A stretch of DNA of 64,000 nt. It comes from Taudactylus pleione (Eukaryota > Chordata > Amphibia > Anura > Myobatrachidae). Below, in pieces: positions 11,301 through 23,516 of this stretch; the first letter of the stretch is position 1, and the number at the start of each line of letters is the position of its first letter. The notes beneath the pieces are model-generated. The model saw only the letters and a list, made by a program, of their open reading frames with translations. It did not search any database and was not told where the DNA came from. Both the position numbers and the translations under genes were made by a program. The stretch is taken from the NCBI GenBank assembly GCA_031769625.1, contig JAUIMM010000601.1, positions 1,840,501 through 1,904,500 of the forward strand, in the 5' to 3' direction.

Positions 11301-11850
11301 ATGAGGTGGCCGGTGTCACGGCTGGTGCTCATCTACTTGGTCTGTGGCTTTTGCTCATTGCTATATGGTCTCACGAGAGGCAGCGGTGACACCAAGGCAT
11401 AGGAGCCGGCAGCAACCTCCTTTTCGTGAGTGTGATGGGCAGAGCTTGGTCAGTGGTGGCACAGATACAATCTTCCTTTGAAACGTGACTTGGGTCCCAT
11501 GCACTTGGCAGTTGTGGCTTGCAGAGACCGACTGGATGAGACTGTCACAATGCTGAAATCTGCACTTCTTTTTAGTAGAAAACCTCTTCACTTTCATATT
11601 TTTGCACAATGACTTCAACACAATTCTTAACATGTGGGAATTTCAACAAAAGTTTAAGTACACATTGTACCCTATATCCTTTCCTATGGAGAATGCAGCA
11701 GAATGGAGGAAACTCTTCAAGCCCTGTGCATCACAGATGTTGTTTTTGTTGTTACTACTCAAAGATGTGGAATCCTTGTTGTATGTCGACACAGACATCT
11801 TGTTTTTATGTCTAGTGGATGATATTTGGTCCTTTTTGGCTCAGTTTAAT
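11301..11850 (+). pseudogene. GXYLT1: GXYLT1 retropseudogene, 5' part
   Basis: From an ATG at 11301 the sequence reads MRWPVSRLVLIYLVCGFCSL, a type II signal anchor like that of glucoside xylosyltransferase 1, an ER/Golgi enzyme that adds xylose to O-glucose on Notch EGF repeats. Later segments are [63 protein letters not shown] and LLYVDTDILFL, the last containing the glycosyltransferase DxD motif. Parts of the N-terminal and catalytic coding sequence are contiguous with no intron, so this is a processed copy. It has an early stop (KA*EPAAT) and several frameshifts, and breaks off after FLAQFN near 11850. The 3' end of the same gene resumes at 13572. Confidence 0.85.
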
Positions 11851-13571
11851 TTTATAACAGGAGAGGACTACCGCACATGTTTAATTTGACAAACACCTAG
11901 TGAAATTGTATATAAGATATATAACAAATTCTTAATTAACTGTCATTTAAGCAGTAAGGTGTGTGCTACCAAATACCAATAGATTTGTACATAGAGAGGG
12001 AAAAGGGGTTCTATTTAGGTGCAGAAGTCGAATATTCAAAAAAAATATATATATATCTTTTATTAGATATTCAGTAAAATATAATAGTTGATTCCCCTCC
12101 GGGAGATAAGAGAATAGTGAAGTATTAAAAAATAGATCAGAAAATATAGTTTAAAGAATAAAGATTAAAAACATATGCCAGGGATAAGTTTACACATCTG
12201 AAATGGCTTCTAAGTAATGGTACTATAAAGTGTATAATGTTCTTTTTTTCTACTGTTATTTATATGAAGAATGATCAGATAAAGCTTAACCTGTAAATGA
12301 GGTCACCTCTAGTGGGGGTAACTTAAAGTAACTGTAACCTGAGTCTAACTCTCTCCATGGATCTCTGTTTAACAGTTATAGAAGGATGGTGTGCTAAAGC
12401 TATCACCACAGTATGAAAATTGGAGTCTTCCCCATTGTGATTACTTACAGTACACTCAGTTTGCACTGGAAGTAATGTTACAATTCAATGCTTATTTGTC
12501 AGGCTTCTGATACAATGTTATATGATACACTGTTGCAAGTGTCCATGATTCAGAATTAGCTACATGGTAGAGTCAAACTAGCTGAATGTCTATGATAATA
12601 TAGTCATAGAAATATATTTCACAAATGATTAAACACAATTAGACCCGATAGCATGGTTCATTGAAGTCTTTTGAAAATATAATAATGTAGCCGTAGTGGT
12701 AATAACTAATAGTATCAGTTGGATTCAATAATATGCAGTTTAGCAATTATTATATGTTATCATCCTTATTATTGCTATTAAAGAACAAAAATGTACTATC
12801 TGTTTATACAGTTAGCTGTAGTCACCACGTACATATAGGAGTTACCAAATATTTGATGGCTCCTGTCTGTCCATAATTAGGACATATATAGCATATTGAA
12901 CTTAATATAGTAATGGTGTTCACAGTATGTTATCTATGTGCAAAACTCAAATATGTACTAGAATAGTGATTCAATGTTGTGTGAGTTTACTATTGCTTAC
13001 TTATAGATTCCGTATCTCGACAGTGACAACAGCAGCTGTGTATAAGCCCCCTGGTATACTCCAGTGCTCATCAGAAATAATACATTTTGTAGAATACCAT
13101 GCTTGTGTTTACTGATATAGCATGACAAATTGTTGTCCATTCATAACTGTAGTTGCCGCATATATGTAAGTGCTAACAGCTAATTCCTATGCAAACAATG
13201 TAGAAGCATGTATAATAACCGGAGCAAAAGACAGTGAACTCCTGTTGCTTATATGTGACAACTGTTAGTTATTGACTCAGACTTAGCAGTGTTGTCTGCT
13301 CGTAACATGCTATCAGTATACAAGATCGAGCATGTGCTAAGTTAGTAGTTTAGCATTTAGACGGATGTATTCAAGCCTGCTGCAGAGTGCCATGTATCGG
13401 CAATAGCTGCGGCTACTAAAACAGTAATGTCCATTACATTCAGGACATTATAGTACTGTTTAGCATATGGTATGCAATGACAGGTATTTGTGAGCTCCCT
13501 GGCATCAACCGATGCACATTTTGCTAAGGCTTTTTCACAGGATCATTTTAAAAAGCCTTAGCAAAATGCGC
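11851..13571. mobile_element. Insertion or replacement splitting the GXYLT1 copy
   Basis: About 1.7 kb of AT-rich non-coding sequence replaces the middle and most of the C-terminal half of GXYLT1. Its right end contains palindromic words: aacagtaatgtcc paired with ggacattatagtactgtt (about 13419-13463), and a 22-bp stem at 13514-13572. This suggests a foldback MITE at the right edge, but I cannot define inverted termini or a target duplication. Some of the gap is a deletion of coding sequence. Confidence 0.45.
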
Positions 13572-13572
13572 A
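13514..13572. repeat. 22-bp-stem hairpin at the GXYLT1 junction
   Basis: The arm gcacattttgctaaggcttt and its complement aaagccttagcaaaatgcgc face each other across about 15 bp with one mismatch. The hairpin abuts the resumed GXYLT1 coding sequence. Confidence 0.85.
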
Positions 13573-13725
13573 GCTGGCTGTCCAAGCTGTGTATAGAGCA
13601 CTAAGAAATTACACTTTTGGAGATGACCTCATCCGTTCTTTGTTACATCCTTTAGAACTGGAATTGCAGAAAACCTTACACACCTACTGTGGCAGGATAC
13701 ATAAACTGTTTTATACAAGGTAATC
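13572..13725 (+). pseudogene. GXYLT1: GXYLT1 retropseudogene, C-terminal part
   Basis: The frame reads AVYRALRNYTFGDDLIRSLL then HPLELELQKTLHTYCGRIHK, which is the C-terminal region of GXYLT1 upstream of its Lys/Arg-rich tail. It ends in a stop soon after LFYTR, shorter than the family. It is collinear and on the same strand as the 5' part, so both derive from one retrocopy. Downstream sequence to about 14110, with an AATAAA near 14004, is plausibly its old 3' untranslated region; no poly(A) tail or target duplication is visible. Confidence 0.82.
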
Positions 13726-15344
13726 AAATGATAGGTGATGCCTTTGGCTAAGCTCTATTATGTGCAAACTAAATAGAATTGCAAAAAGAACAGAGCTGCA
13801 ATGATCCTACACTTCTGTTCAGAGGATGCACTACATGCTTTGTACACTTTTACTGGAAACTATTGTGCCAATACATGAGAAATGAGTGAATGCCTCAAAA
13901 TATACTACTGTGTGCATAATACTGTATGTGAATGTGGGTTGTTTATATTTTTTAATGATGTCAATTATTTTTCATGAATGTTTTTATAGCTTTTATCCAA
14001 GCCAAATAAAGGGTATGACTTTTTTAAAGAATTTATCAAATGCTAAAACTTTATATTCCGCTTCTAGATAGTATTTGTAAGAACTAGTTTCTATTTGAGC
14101 ATATTTCATCATCCTGTTTCAAACACGTATAAAGGGACAGGGTACAGAATTGCAGAGGAGGGACTGTTAATGAAAGATAACAAAGGGAATGACTGAATGA
14201 TGAACCTTTGCAAGCAGACTTGTTACACACCATCATCATCCTATAGCCAGAATATTTTAGATTTACTTGAGACAAATATAAAAGCTATTTATTAGTCCAT
14301 TTTTGTAGTCTATGGTACATTATTTCTCACCCATGAGTACATTACTTCCAGCCCTTCTGGTGACACAAATAAAGATTCTTAACACTTGACAAAAATGATA
14401 TCCAAAAAATATAGACCTTGTCTGGACCTTTCTCCACCCCTCTGTCCAGTGTTGAGAAGTTGCACTGTTATCCATGGTTACACCAAGTCTGTATGTGATA
14501 TAGCAAATAGTGGTTTGTTTAAAGAATCATCTCCACTTTCTGTGCAGAGCTACGTGGAGTACGTACATAGAAAAGTCAGAATTCTGCCTTTAGAGCAGAT
14601 TTGCAAGATATTTTGTACACATAGTTTACAGGTTATTAACAGGGATGTTACAGTTTACATTTATAATATAGACATGAGGATGATGTATAGCGCAGTGAGT
14701 AACAATGTATGGTCTATGTGGGTGGCTTTGGCCAACCGTAAGCAATATCTGGTGATGTTTGTGGCATTTGGTGACTTGGTCGAAGTGACATTCAACAGAT
14801 AAGGATGATGTTCGTTCTTCAGTAAAACAAATAACCAAGGCTTATATCTGTGTTTCTGAGACTGTCAGGTGTCACCATAATCATAGTTCATGAAAATCTC
14901 ATCAAATAACATATTTTGATTTATCAGCTCTTTTGTGTTTAACCCATCACTATCCCTTTGGTCACAGCAAGAATTGGATAAAGAAAATTATTTTGAACAT
15001 AACTTAAGTAATTAAGTAAGGCAATACAGAAACATTTGATTTAACTTTTAAGTCCACCCTTTATTAATGTAAATTACACTTAATAACTCTATAATAAAAT
15101 GTTTCCTAATTACTTTCTTCTACTTTAAGGTGTGAAAGGATAAGGGAAATGGTGTTTTAGGGATACAGTACTTACGATGGATGTTGTGGAGCACAGTATT
15201 CCCTCCAGAGTTAGTGAAAATATAGATTTGCAACAGTAAGGAGAACCTTCAGTCCTTCATTGGATTGAGACATATGACTTGTTAAAGATAAATTTTAACA
15301 GCAGTTTGTTTGTGCTTGAATAATAATCAGAATATGTGAAACAT

Positions 15345-15835
15345 AAGTGCAGATATGTCCTTACACATCTTTGCTGCAGTCGTGCTAAAAATCCCCTCTC
15401 AGTGCTTCAGGTCCTGTGAGATTCTGCTAGCGCCGGGCATCTTTGTTGCATATTTTTTTGCCAAAAATGCATCTTGTGACTAAGACGTACCAGCAGACTG
15501 TGGTGATTGATTGGAAATGTGACACTTGGATATTTGACTGAGTCTCTGAATCTGTAAACAAAGTGCTACAATGTAGTTGCCACATCTTTTTTCATTGCAC
15601 ATTCCATTGTGCTTCATAGACAGACTCCGGTGCACACAGATATACAAGTGTCACATGTCAAATGGATCGGCACAGTCTACTGGTGCATCCTAGTTGCATC
15701 ACATTGCGACTTAGATGCATTTTCAAAAGAATCTTTAGACGAGCATAGTAACACCGAGCTTGGTGGCTTACTCAAGCCAGACAAGTCATGTGGCGTGTTG
15801 AGGCTAAATGTATGAGGACACATCTCTATGTATAT
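15345..15835. mobile_element. Foldback MITE, ~230-bp arms
   Basis: The left half (cagatatgtccttacacatct...gctaaaaat...atgcatcttgtgac...caccagcagactgt-like...gagtctctgaat) is inverted in the right half, whose complement reads agatgtgtcctcatacattt...aatgcatctaagtcgca...caccagtagactgt...gagtctgtctatg. The arms are diverged but collinear for most of their length. One arm of the same family lies at 42985-43260 and a fragment near 62700. Confidence 0.8.
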
Positions 15836-16018
15836 CGACCTAGTACCCGTACTTTACTAATTTTTGTGTTACTGAAATATAGATAATTGGTTTTAAAGTC
15901 ATCAATTGTGTATTGGATTTCCTTGCTGGGGTACAAATTTTCTTAAACTAATGCACCATGGCAGGTATGCATGGGCACCTAATGCTGACATAGATCAAGG
16001 CAATTATTAATCCCATCA

Positions 16019-17700
16019 TTACATATTGTAAAATTTGTGTAAACCATCAGACAAAACCTTGCCCTCTACAACTGAAAGTATCCCAGTCCTTGTATTGGTG
16101 AATGATTTATTGTATATCCTGCAATTGTTTGATTTTTTTTCTATAGGGTTATAATTATCTGAAACCTTGAAACAACACATCCCTTTAAAGTCTCTACACC
16201 CACTTTCTGGTTTGAGTAACAGGTAATCAATGGCAACTCTTTTTTCTAACATTCCTTCTCTAATGTCCCTCTATTCATGATTTATAAGAGAGATAGCAGT
16301 ACTGGTAGTGTCTATTGATTTTTGCTAATCCACATGCAATACTGTTTATTACCCTGCTATTTTATTCACTGAGACGTGGTACCCCATACTAAAGTATAAG
16401 GTAAAGCTTTATACAAAGGTTAACTTTATCTACAGTTAGGAGATAAAGACCTTTCCCCTCATGTCAATAATGTTGTGATATCTGCATGAGCTGCAAGGAA
16501 AGTTAACCTCCCAAAATAGCATACCATTGATGCATTTGCCGGAAAATAAGAATAAATTGTCATTATTTCCCAGAGTTTGGAGTTGTAGCCTCCCAGTAAT
16601 ATTTCAACATTGTTTTTTAGTATGTATGCCCTAGGTTGTAGCTCTATTTTATATTTTGTTACATGAAACTTTCCAGATAGTTAGTTCCAAGTAGGTCTTA
16701 ATGTATTTCACTGAATGTTATATTATAGTCCTGCAAAAGCCCTATCTTTACCATTTCTGGTACCATAAGTGGGTTACAGAAAAAACAAGTTTTGTATGCC
16801 TCTCCTACATGCATAGATGGTACTTCACAAAATGCATCACTATCTGCAGCTGTGGTAGCTAGTTCAACAAATGTATTTCTACCATATGCATCACCTCTAG
16901 CAATCGCATTGCAGTGGTTATCTGGTTCTTCATAATCAACTACTGGAGTAATTCTTGTGTGAGCCACCTCCCTTTTTTCCCCTTCCTTTTCAGTATATGT
17001 TATAAAGTCTCCTTCTCCATCCATTTCATCATGAGATACATATGTTGTCTGTGATTTTACCACAGTTCCTACATATGCACTTGAAAACACTTGCCATTCT
17101 ATAGCAATCTCTTTGCTCCATGGGTGCTCTTCACCTTCCCCATACAGGGTTGGATCCCTGCACCACTAAATGCATCTTAAATCTGGGACTTCATCATAAT
17201 ATTTACATATACAATGGGGAATTTGGGATAAGCCCTGGCACTTATCATGGTTGTCCCATATATCTTTTTTTCCTCCTTATGTCAGTCTGAACCAATGTAG
17301 TGGGAAAACATAAAGTGTCATCAGTCACATAAGAACTATAGGTGGGTGTTGCTACCTGGCTTAACACAACACATGATCCCAAATCTCTGCTCATTTGGTC
17401 AAGTATTTAGTATGTTAGAATTCCTGACATCCATATTACTCCAGCCAGGCTTATCCTGAACATTATAAGGTCTAGTGATCTTTATCACTCATATTTTTTC
17501 CCCTGATTTGGGTCAAGCAGGACAACCTCATCTGTCCCACTTTCCTCTATTACCCTCTTAGCCTGGTATGGTATTTCCTTATTCAAAGTTTGAACAGTTC
17601 CTCCAAAGCTAGTGTTAGATTAACCTTCTCGATTGCACCTCTAGCTAGAGAGCTGAATTGTACCATGTGGGTTACTCTCTAAAGGGGTCAACAATTCCTA
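16019..17700 (-). pseudogene. Endogenous retrovirus envelope remnant
   Basis: Two minus-strand open pieces and the sequence between and before them look like a decayed retroviral Env. The downstream piece (16252-16019) has a heptad-like segment, an AIDYLLL word and, just after it, a C-x6-C-C motif, the signature of gamma-type transmembrane subunits. The upstream piece (17090-16698, 130 codons, extendable through stops to about 17400) has many cysteines and Asn-linked glycosylation-type sites, as expected for a surface subunit. Stops and frame changes break it repeatedly. I do not see matching gag, pol or LTRs nearby, so it is an isolated fragment. Confidence 0.6.
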
Positions 17701-18149
17701 AATATCATGTTGTTCTCTGGATTCTTTATTTGGAATTCTAAGGAATTCTTAATGTTACATACTCAGAGACTACTGTATTAGGTACATCTTTCTAGTACAG
17801 GGTAGGATTCCCTTGCCTGCCCACAGAACAGCCTAAATTGATTTTAAAAAGTGTGGGAAACATTCCTTAAATATTTTGTCCATTTTGACATGATGGCAGT
17901 TCTACCATTTCTCAATGGTGTTCTATTGGACTGAGAGCTGGTGACTATGTACAGTAGGCCAATATAGTGCACTTAACTCCTTTGCCTATATTTAGAACCA
18001 TCTTGATTTGTGTTTTTATGACATGTCACATTCTCCTGCTGCAAATAGCCATTAAAAGTTGAGTAGCCTGTGGCCATAAAAGTAAGTGCATGGTCAAGTA
18101 ACGATACTAGAGTAGGATGTAGCATTTAGATAATGCTCCATTTATATTA

Positions 18150-18335
18150 CTCCAAAAATATACTGGTAGATTAATTGGGTCCCAACAAAAATTAACCCTA
18201 GTGTGTGTGTATGTGAGTATGTGGTTGGGAATATAGATTGTAAACTCCACTGGGGAAGGGACTGCTGTGAATGGACAAATATTCTCTGTAAAGTGCTGAG
18301 TAATATGTTTCTGCTATATAAATAACTGGTAATAG
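18150..18335 (+). mobile_element. tRNA-type SINE, 5' truncated
   Basis: The segment with attaaccctagtgtgtgtgta, gattgtaaactccactgggg, aagggactgctgtgaatgga, tctctgtaaagtgctgag and gctatataaataactggtaa matches the body and tail of the full-length SINE at 62040-62370. The tRNA-like head is missing. Confidence 0.8.
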
Positions 18336-18475
18336 TAACAGTCAACAACTGATTTCCATCTCTATTGGGTAAATAAAATTGGACACCGGATTAGTTATAG
18401 TGCAGATATCAGTGTTTGAGAGATAATATTATGACTGTGATCATATGCTACTATATTATAAATCAAGAGATAATA

Positions 18476-19110
18476 GGGGTACTGCGCTCAACCCGTACAA
18501 GTGTAGTTGATGAGTGCTTAAATATAATATTGTTGAAGAAAAAAGGGGGATCAACACCTAAGATCATTCAATCAATTTTACTAAAGAATATGAATGTGGT
18601 AATATACAGTACACACAATAAAATCAATAGAGTTAATATAAATGAAACTGATTAATGTACATATATAGCAGTGGTAATCACACTGTTAATGCTGTTGGGT
18701 CAGCGGTGATCACACCTCACCACTAATAAGGTAAAGTAGTTAACATGCTTAATATGGCCACTTTCACAGATTGGAATGGGGTAGTTCAGGTTAGTGTAGA
18801 TGGGGATGTTTGTGAGTAGTGGCAACCTGTTACTTGCCCCTAAGTACCAGCCCATTGGTGCAAGCAAGAAGATGCCTCATTGCCCGGGGTGTCTTCAGGG
18901 TGGGAGTAGGGGGCTACATATGTACATTAATCAGTCTCATTAATTTTAACTCTATTGATTTTATTGTGTGTATAATACCAAATCCACGTTCTTTAGTAAA
19001 ATTGATTGAATGATCTTAAGCTTTGATCCCCCTTTTTTCTTCAACAATATTATATTTAAGCACTCATTGCCAACATCTACTTCACTTGTACGGGTTGAGC
19101 GCAGTACCCC
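18476..19110. mobile_element. Foldback element with ggggtactgcgctcaacccg termini
   Basis: Left end ggggtactgcgctcaacccg and right end cgggttgagcgcagtacccc are exact inverted copies, and the inversion continues for roughly 190 bp per arm (tgagtgcttaaatataatat, ggggatcaa, ttcaatcaattttactaaag, ataaaatcaatagagttaat). The element is flanked by TA on both sides (18474-18475 and 19111-19112), compatible with a Tc1/mariner-type TA target duplication. The right arm carries small insertions. Confidence 0.85.
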
Positions 19111-20089
19111 TATTGTCACTTTAATATCCATAGAGAGGCTGGCATCCTCTCATTATGAGCTGCACACCCGTCACTAGGTTCATTCCTTCAGTGCCATCTA
19201 TCTATTATTAAATTAATATTATAAATAATAGTCCAACTAAGAATTTCAGTAAAAACATGTTAGGTTATCACTGAAACAGTGCTCAGTGAGTAACAGTTCT
19301 CGGTAATCTAGTCAATGCAAAATGGAACCAAACATGCTAATGCTTCACTTCATGGCAAATCCATAGTACTCTATTTTACTTATCTTTTTACTTGAATTAG
19401 GCAATAACAGTTTTGCTTATCTGTTGTTTATTAAAGTGTCTGTAATCTCAGAGGATTTCATTTCAATTACAGTAATTACTTTGAAGCTGAATTCCCACTG
19501 GTTCTCATTGTACCTTTTTTCTTGGATATTTTTTTTGCCTAATAAATCTCTCCACAAATCAATAATAGTGACACACTCCTTACTGCATGTTTCACTAGTC
19601 TTTCACAGTCTATTATCTGAATCTATCTCTGGCCATTCTCCTTGTTTCAGCTGTCAACTTCTTTTTTCAGATGTTTCTCTCACTCAGTTTTTTCAGTCAA
19701 AACAACATTCAGTGCAAACAGGCTTTATTTGTTCCTACAGTACTATTAACCTAATAACATTAATTTTACTTGTTTCCAGTCAATTTTGACCACCTCACAG
19801 CTCACAATATTGTTTTCATCCAGTTTAGGCCAAAAATTTGCACTAAGCTCACACATGGCACTTCAACTTCCAACATGGCACATAAGGAAACATATGTTTT
19901 CATTAATCAAGAGGCCTGAGGAAGATGGAGTATATATGTAGTTGAAGGCAGAGACAGGAAAGGTTGATTGGTAGCAAATTTAATTTATTTTTTTATTCTG
20001 AAGCAAATTTATGAGGGAGGAGGGAAGGGGAGGAGGGAATTATTTGTAAATATTATTTACAAATAATATTTAAATCATTCACATCAGTC

Positions 20090-21175
20090 CTTGCCCCAGA
20101 AGAATCGTTGAGCACCCAGAAGGGGACCAGGAAGACTACTAGCAGTACATTAAAAAACAATAGACTGTTAAACAATCCTTTGCAAGGGGGGAGCAAGTAT
20201 GACAGCAATCACCCAGTTGCATAGCGGATCACTGACGCCATAACATCTATGCTGGAATTAAATGTGCAGCCAATATCCACCAATAATGCAGTGGGTTTTA
20301 GACAGTTAATTGAGGTCCTGTGTCCCCGGTACCAAATCCCATCTAGATTCCACTTTACTAGAAAAGCAATTCCCCACCTGTACCAGGATGTTAAAAAAAA
20401 CTAAATTAGCGGCCTCCAATATGCCGTTGTACCCACTGTCCACTTAACCACAGATATGTGAACAAGCTGAACAGAGCATTCTCAAGATTTAAGATTTAAG
20501 GTTTAAGTCATATGTTGTGTCTTTCTTTCCAACAGACACATATCTAAAGAGATGCAAAGAGCTGCTTGTAAGCAAATTGTCAGCTCAAGTGGCACATGAT
20601 GCAGCAATGTCTTCTCCTTCAGTTTATAAAGCAAGGGCATCTGCCTTGAAAAAACAAAAATTTCCCAAAAGACCCACTGGTGATGCAGGTGAGTCAACAT
20701 AACCAAGTTTTGACATCTGGTTGGGTCTAAAAGAGATGCCTACAATTAATGGGACCTCTACCATGACTCCATCTGATACGGTCACCATTCAAAGAATAGT
20801 TGAGGACTTTTTTAATTTTTTAATGATAGCGTCAAAATAGGCATGTTAGACAGTTCATTTGAGGCCCTTGCACAAACTGTCTTGGCTTTACTTGAGCATC
20901 CTACCCTCCAGTGTGTACTCAGAAAAAGTTTTCAGCACAGCCAGGAACCATGTCAGCGATTGGCGCATGAGGCTACTTCCTCAAAGTGTGGAAAAGATGA
21001 TGTTCATCAAAATGAAGTAAAAATTAAATGCCAAAAACATCCACAAATTACAGAGGTACCTGTAATGGTAGATTCCAGCAGGGACAAATTAATATTGTGT
21101 GAAGATTATGTACACACTGATGAGGGTGAGCAATTGGATGATGATGGTGACAACAATTTGCCTCTTTAAAGCCAG
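20090..21175 (+). pseudogene. hAT transposase, middle and C-terminal part (copy C)
   Basis: The plus strand holds collinear remnants of a BED-type hAT transposase: the region after the BED finger (compare 57837-57547), then FFPTDTYLKRCKELLVSKLS and SDTVTIQRIVEDFF, which correspond to the segment after LDPRFK, then a C-terminal dimerisation-region remnant and an acidic tail. The sequence encoding most of the catalytic core between about 20455 and 20515 is missing. Frameshifts and stops are frequent. Confidence 0.72.
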
Positions 21176-21179
21176 ATTG

Positions 21180-21890
21180 TGCACATAGAGATCATTGCCA
21201 GCAATGTAAGTTGCCCATTAGTAGCTTGTTTTGTGGGGGCCCAAAAAAATTAATCACTTCATGATTGATATTGTTGATGAAGGTGTTGGTGGTGAAGATG
21301 GCAGGTGCTTGGATTTTATAAAAAGAATGTAGCTAGCTGACACTGGACTGCTTGTTGGTACTTTTTTAACCAAAGTTTCTGAATTTTAAAAAACTTTTTG
21401 GATGGATGCACTGCAGATGACATAACAGGGATGAGATTCCTAGATGGTTAAAGTTTCTACATTTACTTACTCTGGCTTTATTAAAGGGTACAAATAGCTT
21501 GACAATTGTTGACTGGAATTGGGTAGAAATAATTCAACAAATAAGATGTGTTTTTTTATCTTGTGTCCAGGCATGACAATGGGCTTTTCCTTATCATGGG
21601 CAACAACTGTTTCTTGCACTGGTGTCTGATTTACACAAACAACATCCTCATCAACAACATCCTTATTAGCATCAGCTATACAAATATCCTGGTCATCCTG
21701 GTGCACTTCCACAGAAGCATCCTTGTTTTCTATGTCAGCATGTTGACTTGTGCTTACATCATCATAAGAAGCCAAACCACCAGTCTTAAATAAAGGCCAA
21801 AGCCTTAGCCTTTCCTTGCCACTTTGTGTGGTGAAACTCATATTGCCAATTTGATGTATTTCTACAGCTAACTTTATCTTATTTTTTTAC
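21180..21890 (-). pseudogene. hAT transposase N-terminal part, inverted (copy C)
   Basis: On the minus strand a 124-codon frame (21841-21467) begins MSFTTQSGKERLRLWPLFKT and continues through an acidic linker to KKHILFVELFLPN, the start of the BED finger. Downstream (21465-21250) lie decayed remnants of the rest of the finger and of the HL-x-R-x-H-type helix. It faces the C-terminal piece tail to tail, an arrangement that cannot encode one protein. The same arrangement occurs at 56130-57840. Confidence 0.72.
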
Positions 21891-22324
21891 CCCTGTAAAA
21901 GATTGATTCTTTGATTTTAGATTCCCCTACTTAAGCCCTGCATCCCTTGGGTATCGGGTTTAGTAGATGATGTAGATGGACTAGTATCATCATGACTGGT
22001 GGCAATGGCAGCAGCTCCAGCACTATTATGTGGTTCCTGCTCTCCTCTCAATAGAACAATTACAGTCACACAAGAATAGTTGTATCTCTTCTCAGAAAGA
22101 GAATACAGAGACCCTCATATCATGTATCATAAGAATCCAATAATGCAAATGAGAGGTGCTACCACAGACATCTATATTATGTATGGAGACACAAAGACGA
22201 AAGATGAGTTGTCATAAGTGGTGCACTAATTATTAAAACTTAACTTTTAATATTATGCAGGCTAATACCAAATATCAAAGGTGGAACAGGGAAAATTGGT
22301 AAAAAAAATAGAGAGGTGTGTCAC

Positions 22325-22915
22325 AAAGATAAAGAAAATGTGAGGCATGTGTCTGCCTCTATCATGCCTCTTGCCATGATAGGAGAGATTCTTTCTAGAA
22401 ACTGGTGGAGGATGTATTAAAGTATTATTGTGAAAATTCATTTTTGGATACTTCCCTTGATGAATAAAGGAACTATATGTGATACTGATATAGATATCTA
22501 AATAGTGGAATACAATTCACCTTAATCTCCCCAGCACATTTAAAAAACTTCTCCCTGAGGATTTGTATTCACTGGATGTACAAAGAATAGATTGTATCCT
22601 AATAAACTATTTAAGTACACTTTCCAGTATTATAAATTCTAACTTAACCCAAGGTTTGCTTGTTAAAAAAAACCAAGGGAATTGATAATATCCTCAACAT
22701 TTGATCATGCGAGTATAAAGCAGTGCACTCTGGGTCTATATGTATTATTTATGCAGCAATACAAACACAAAGATTATTTGGTTGAATTCCGATAGTATCA
22801 ATGATATGAAATCATGAGATAACATCAGCCATTGTTTATTGTGACATGATAGAGGCAGATACATGCACCGCAATCAGTTTTTAAATCACATTTTCTTTAT
22901 CTATTATTTGAGGAA
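22325..22915. repeat. Inverted repeat inside hAT copy C
   Basis: The words agataaagaaaatgtga and gtctgcctctatcatg (about 22325-22372) recur inverted as catgatagaggcagatacatg and tcacattttctttatct (about 22845-22910). The arms are broken by a short insertion on the right. This may be a small foldback insertion. Confidence 0.55.
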
Positions 22916-23516
22916 TGATAATTTAATTTCACTTTTATTTTTTTACACTGGGGAAAAACACCCCTGGATGAGGCAGCAGCCCCTTGATGAACAATACTGC
23001 ACCGTTTTATGGACAACAAAGCACCTCTGCGGACAGAGAACTTGCAGAGTCACAAATATGTGGATTATAAACTGTGGTCTGGCCAGCAGTGTCACCAAAC
23101 AATAATAGCATAACTAGTAACTAACTAGTAATTACCTAGCACACACACAAAAAATATTTAAATTTTAACTTTTATTTTTTTACACTGGGGAAGAGCACCC
23201 CTGAATTGACAGAGCACTACTGGACAACACAGCTTGCCTTTATGAACTGCAGCCCTAGCCCCTTGATGGACAGGGCAACACAGCAGCACCACCTTATGTT
23301 CTGCAGCCCAAGCCCCTTTATGAACAACACAACAGCAGCCCTTTATGTACTGTAGTCCCTGCCCCTTGATTGACAGGACAACAGTGAGTGACACAGCAGC
23401 ACTCCCCACTTTATGTACTGATGCCCAAGCCTGATAACACTGCACCCATGAACAAATAGTGAGAAGTGACTGACAACAACACACAACGCTGACTGAACCC
23501 TAAAAGAACAGACCAT

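Noticed and set aside
14386..14802. 138-codon plus-strand frame
   Set aside because: No recognisable domain. It could lie in the old 3' untranslated region of the GXYLT1 retrocopy; I cannot support it as a gene.
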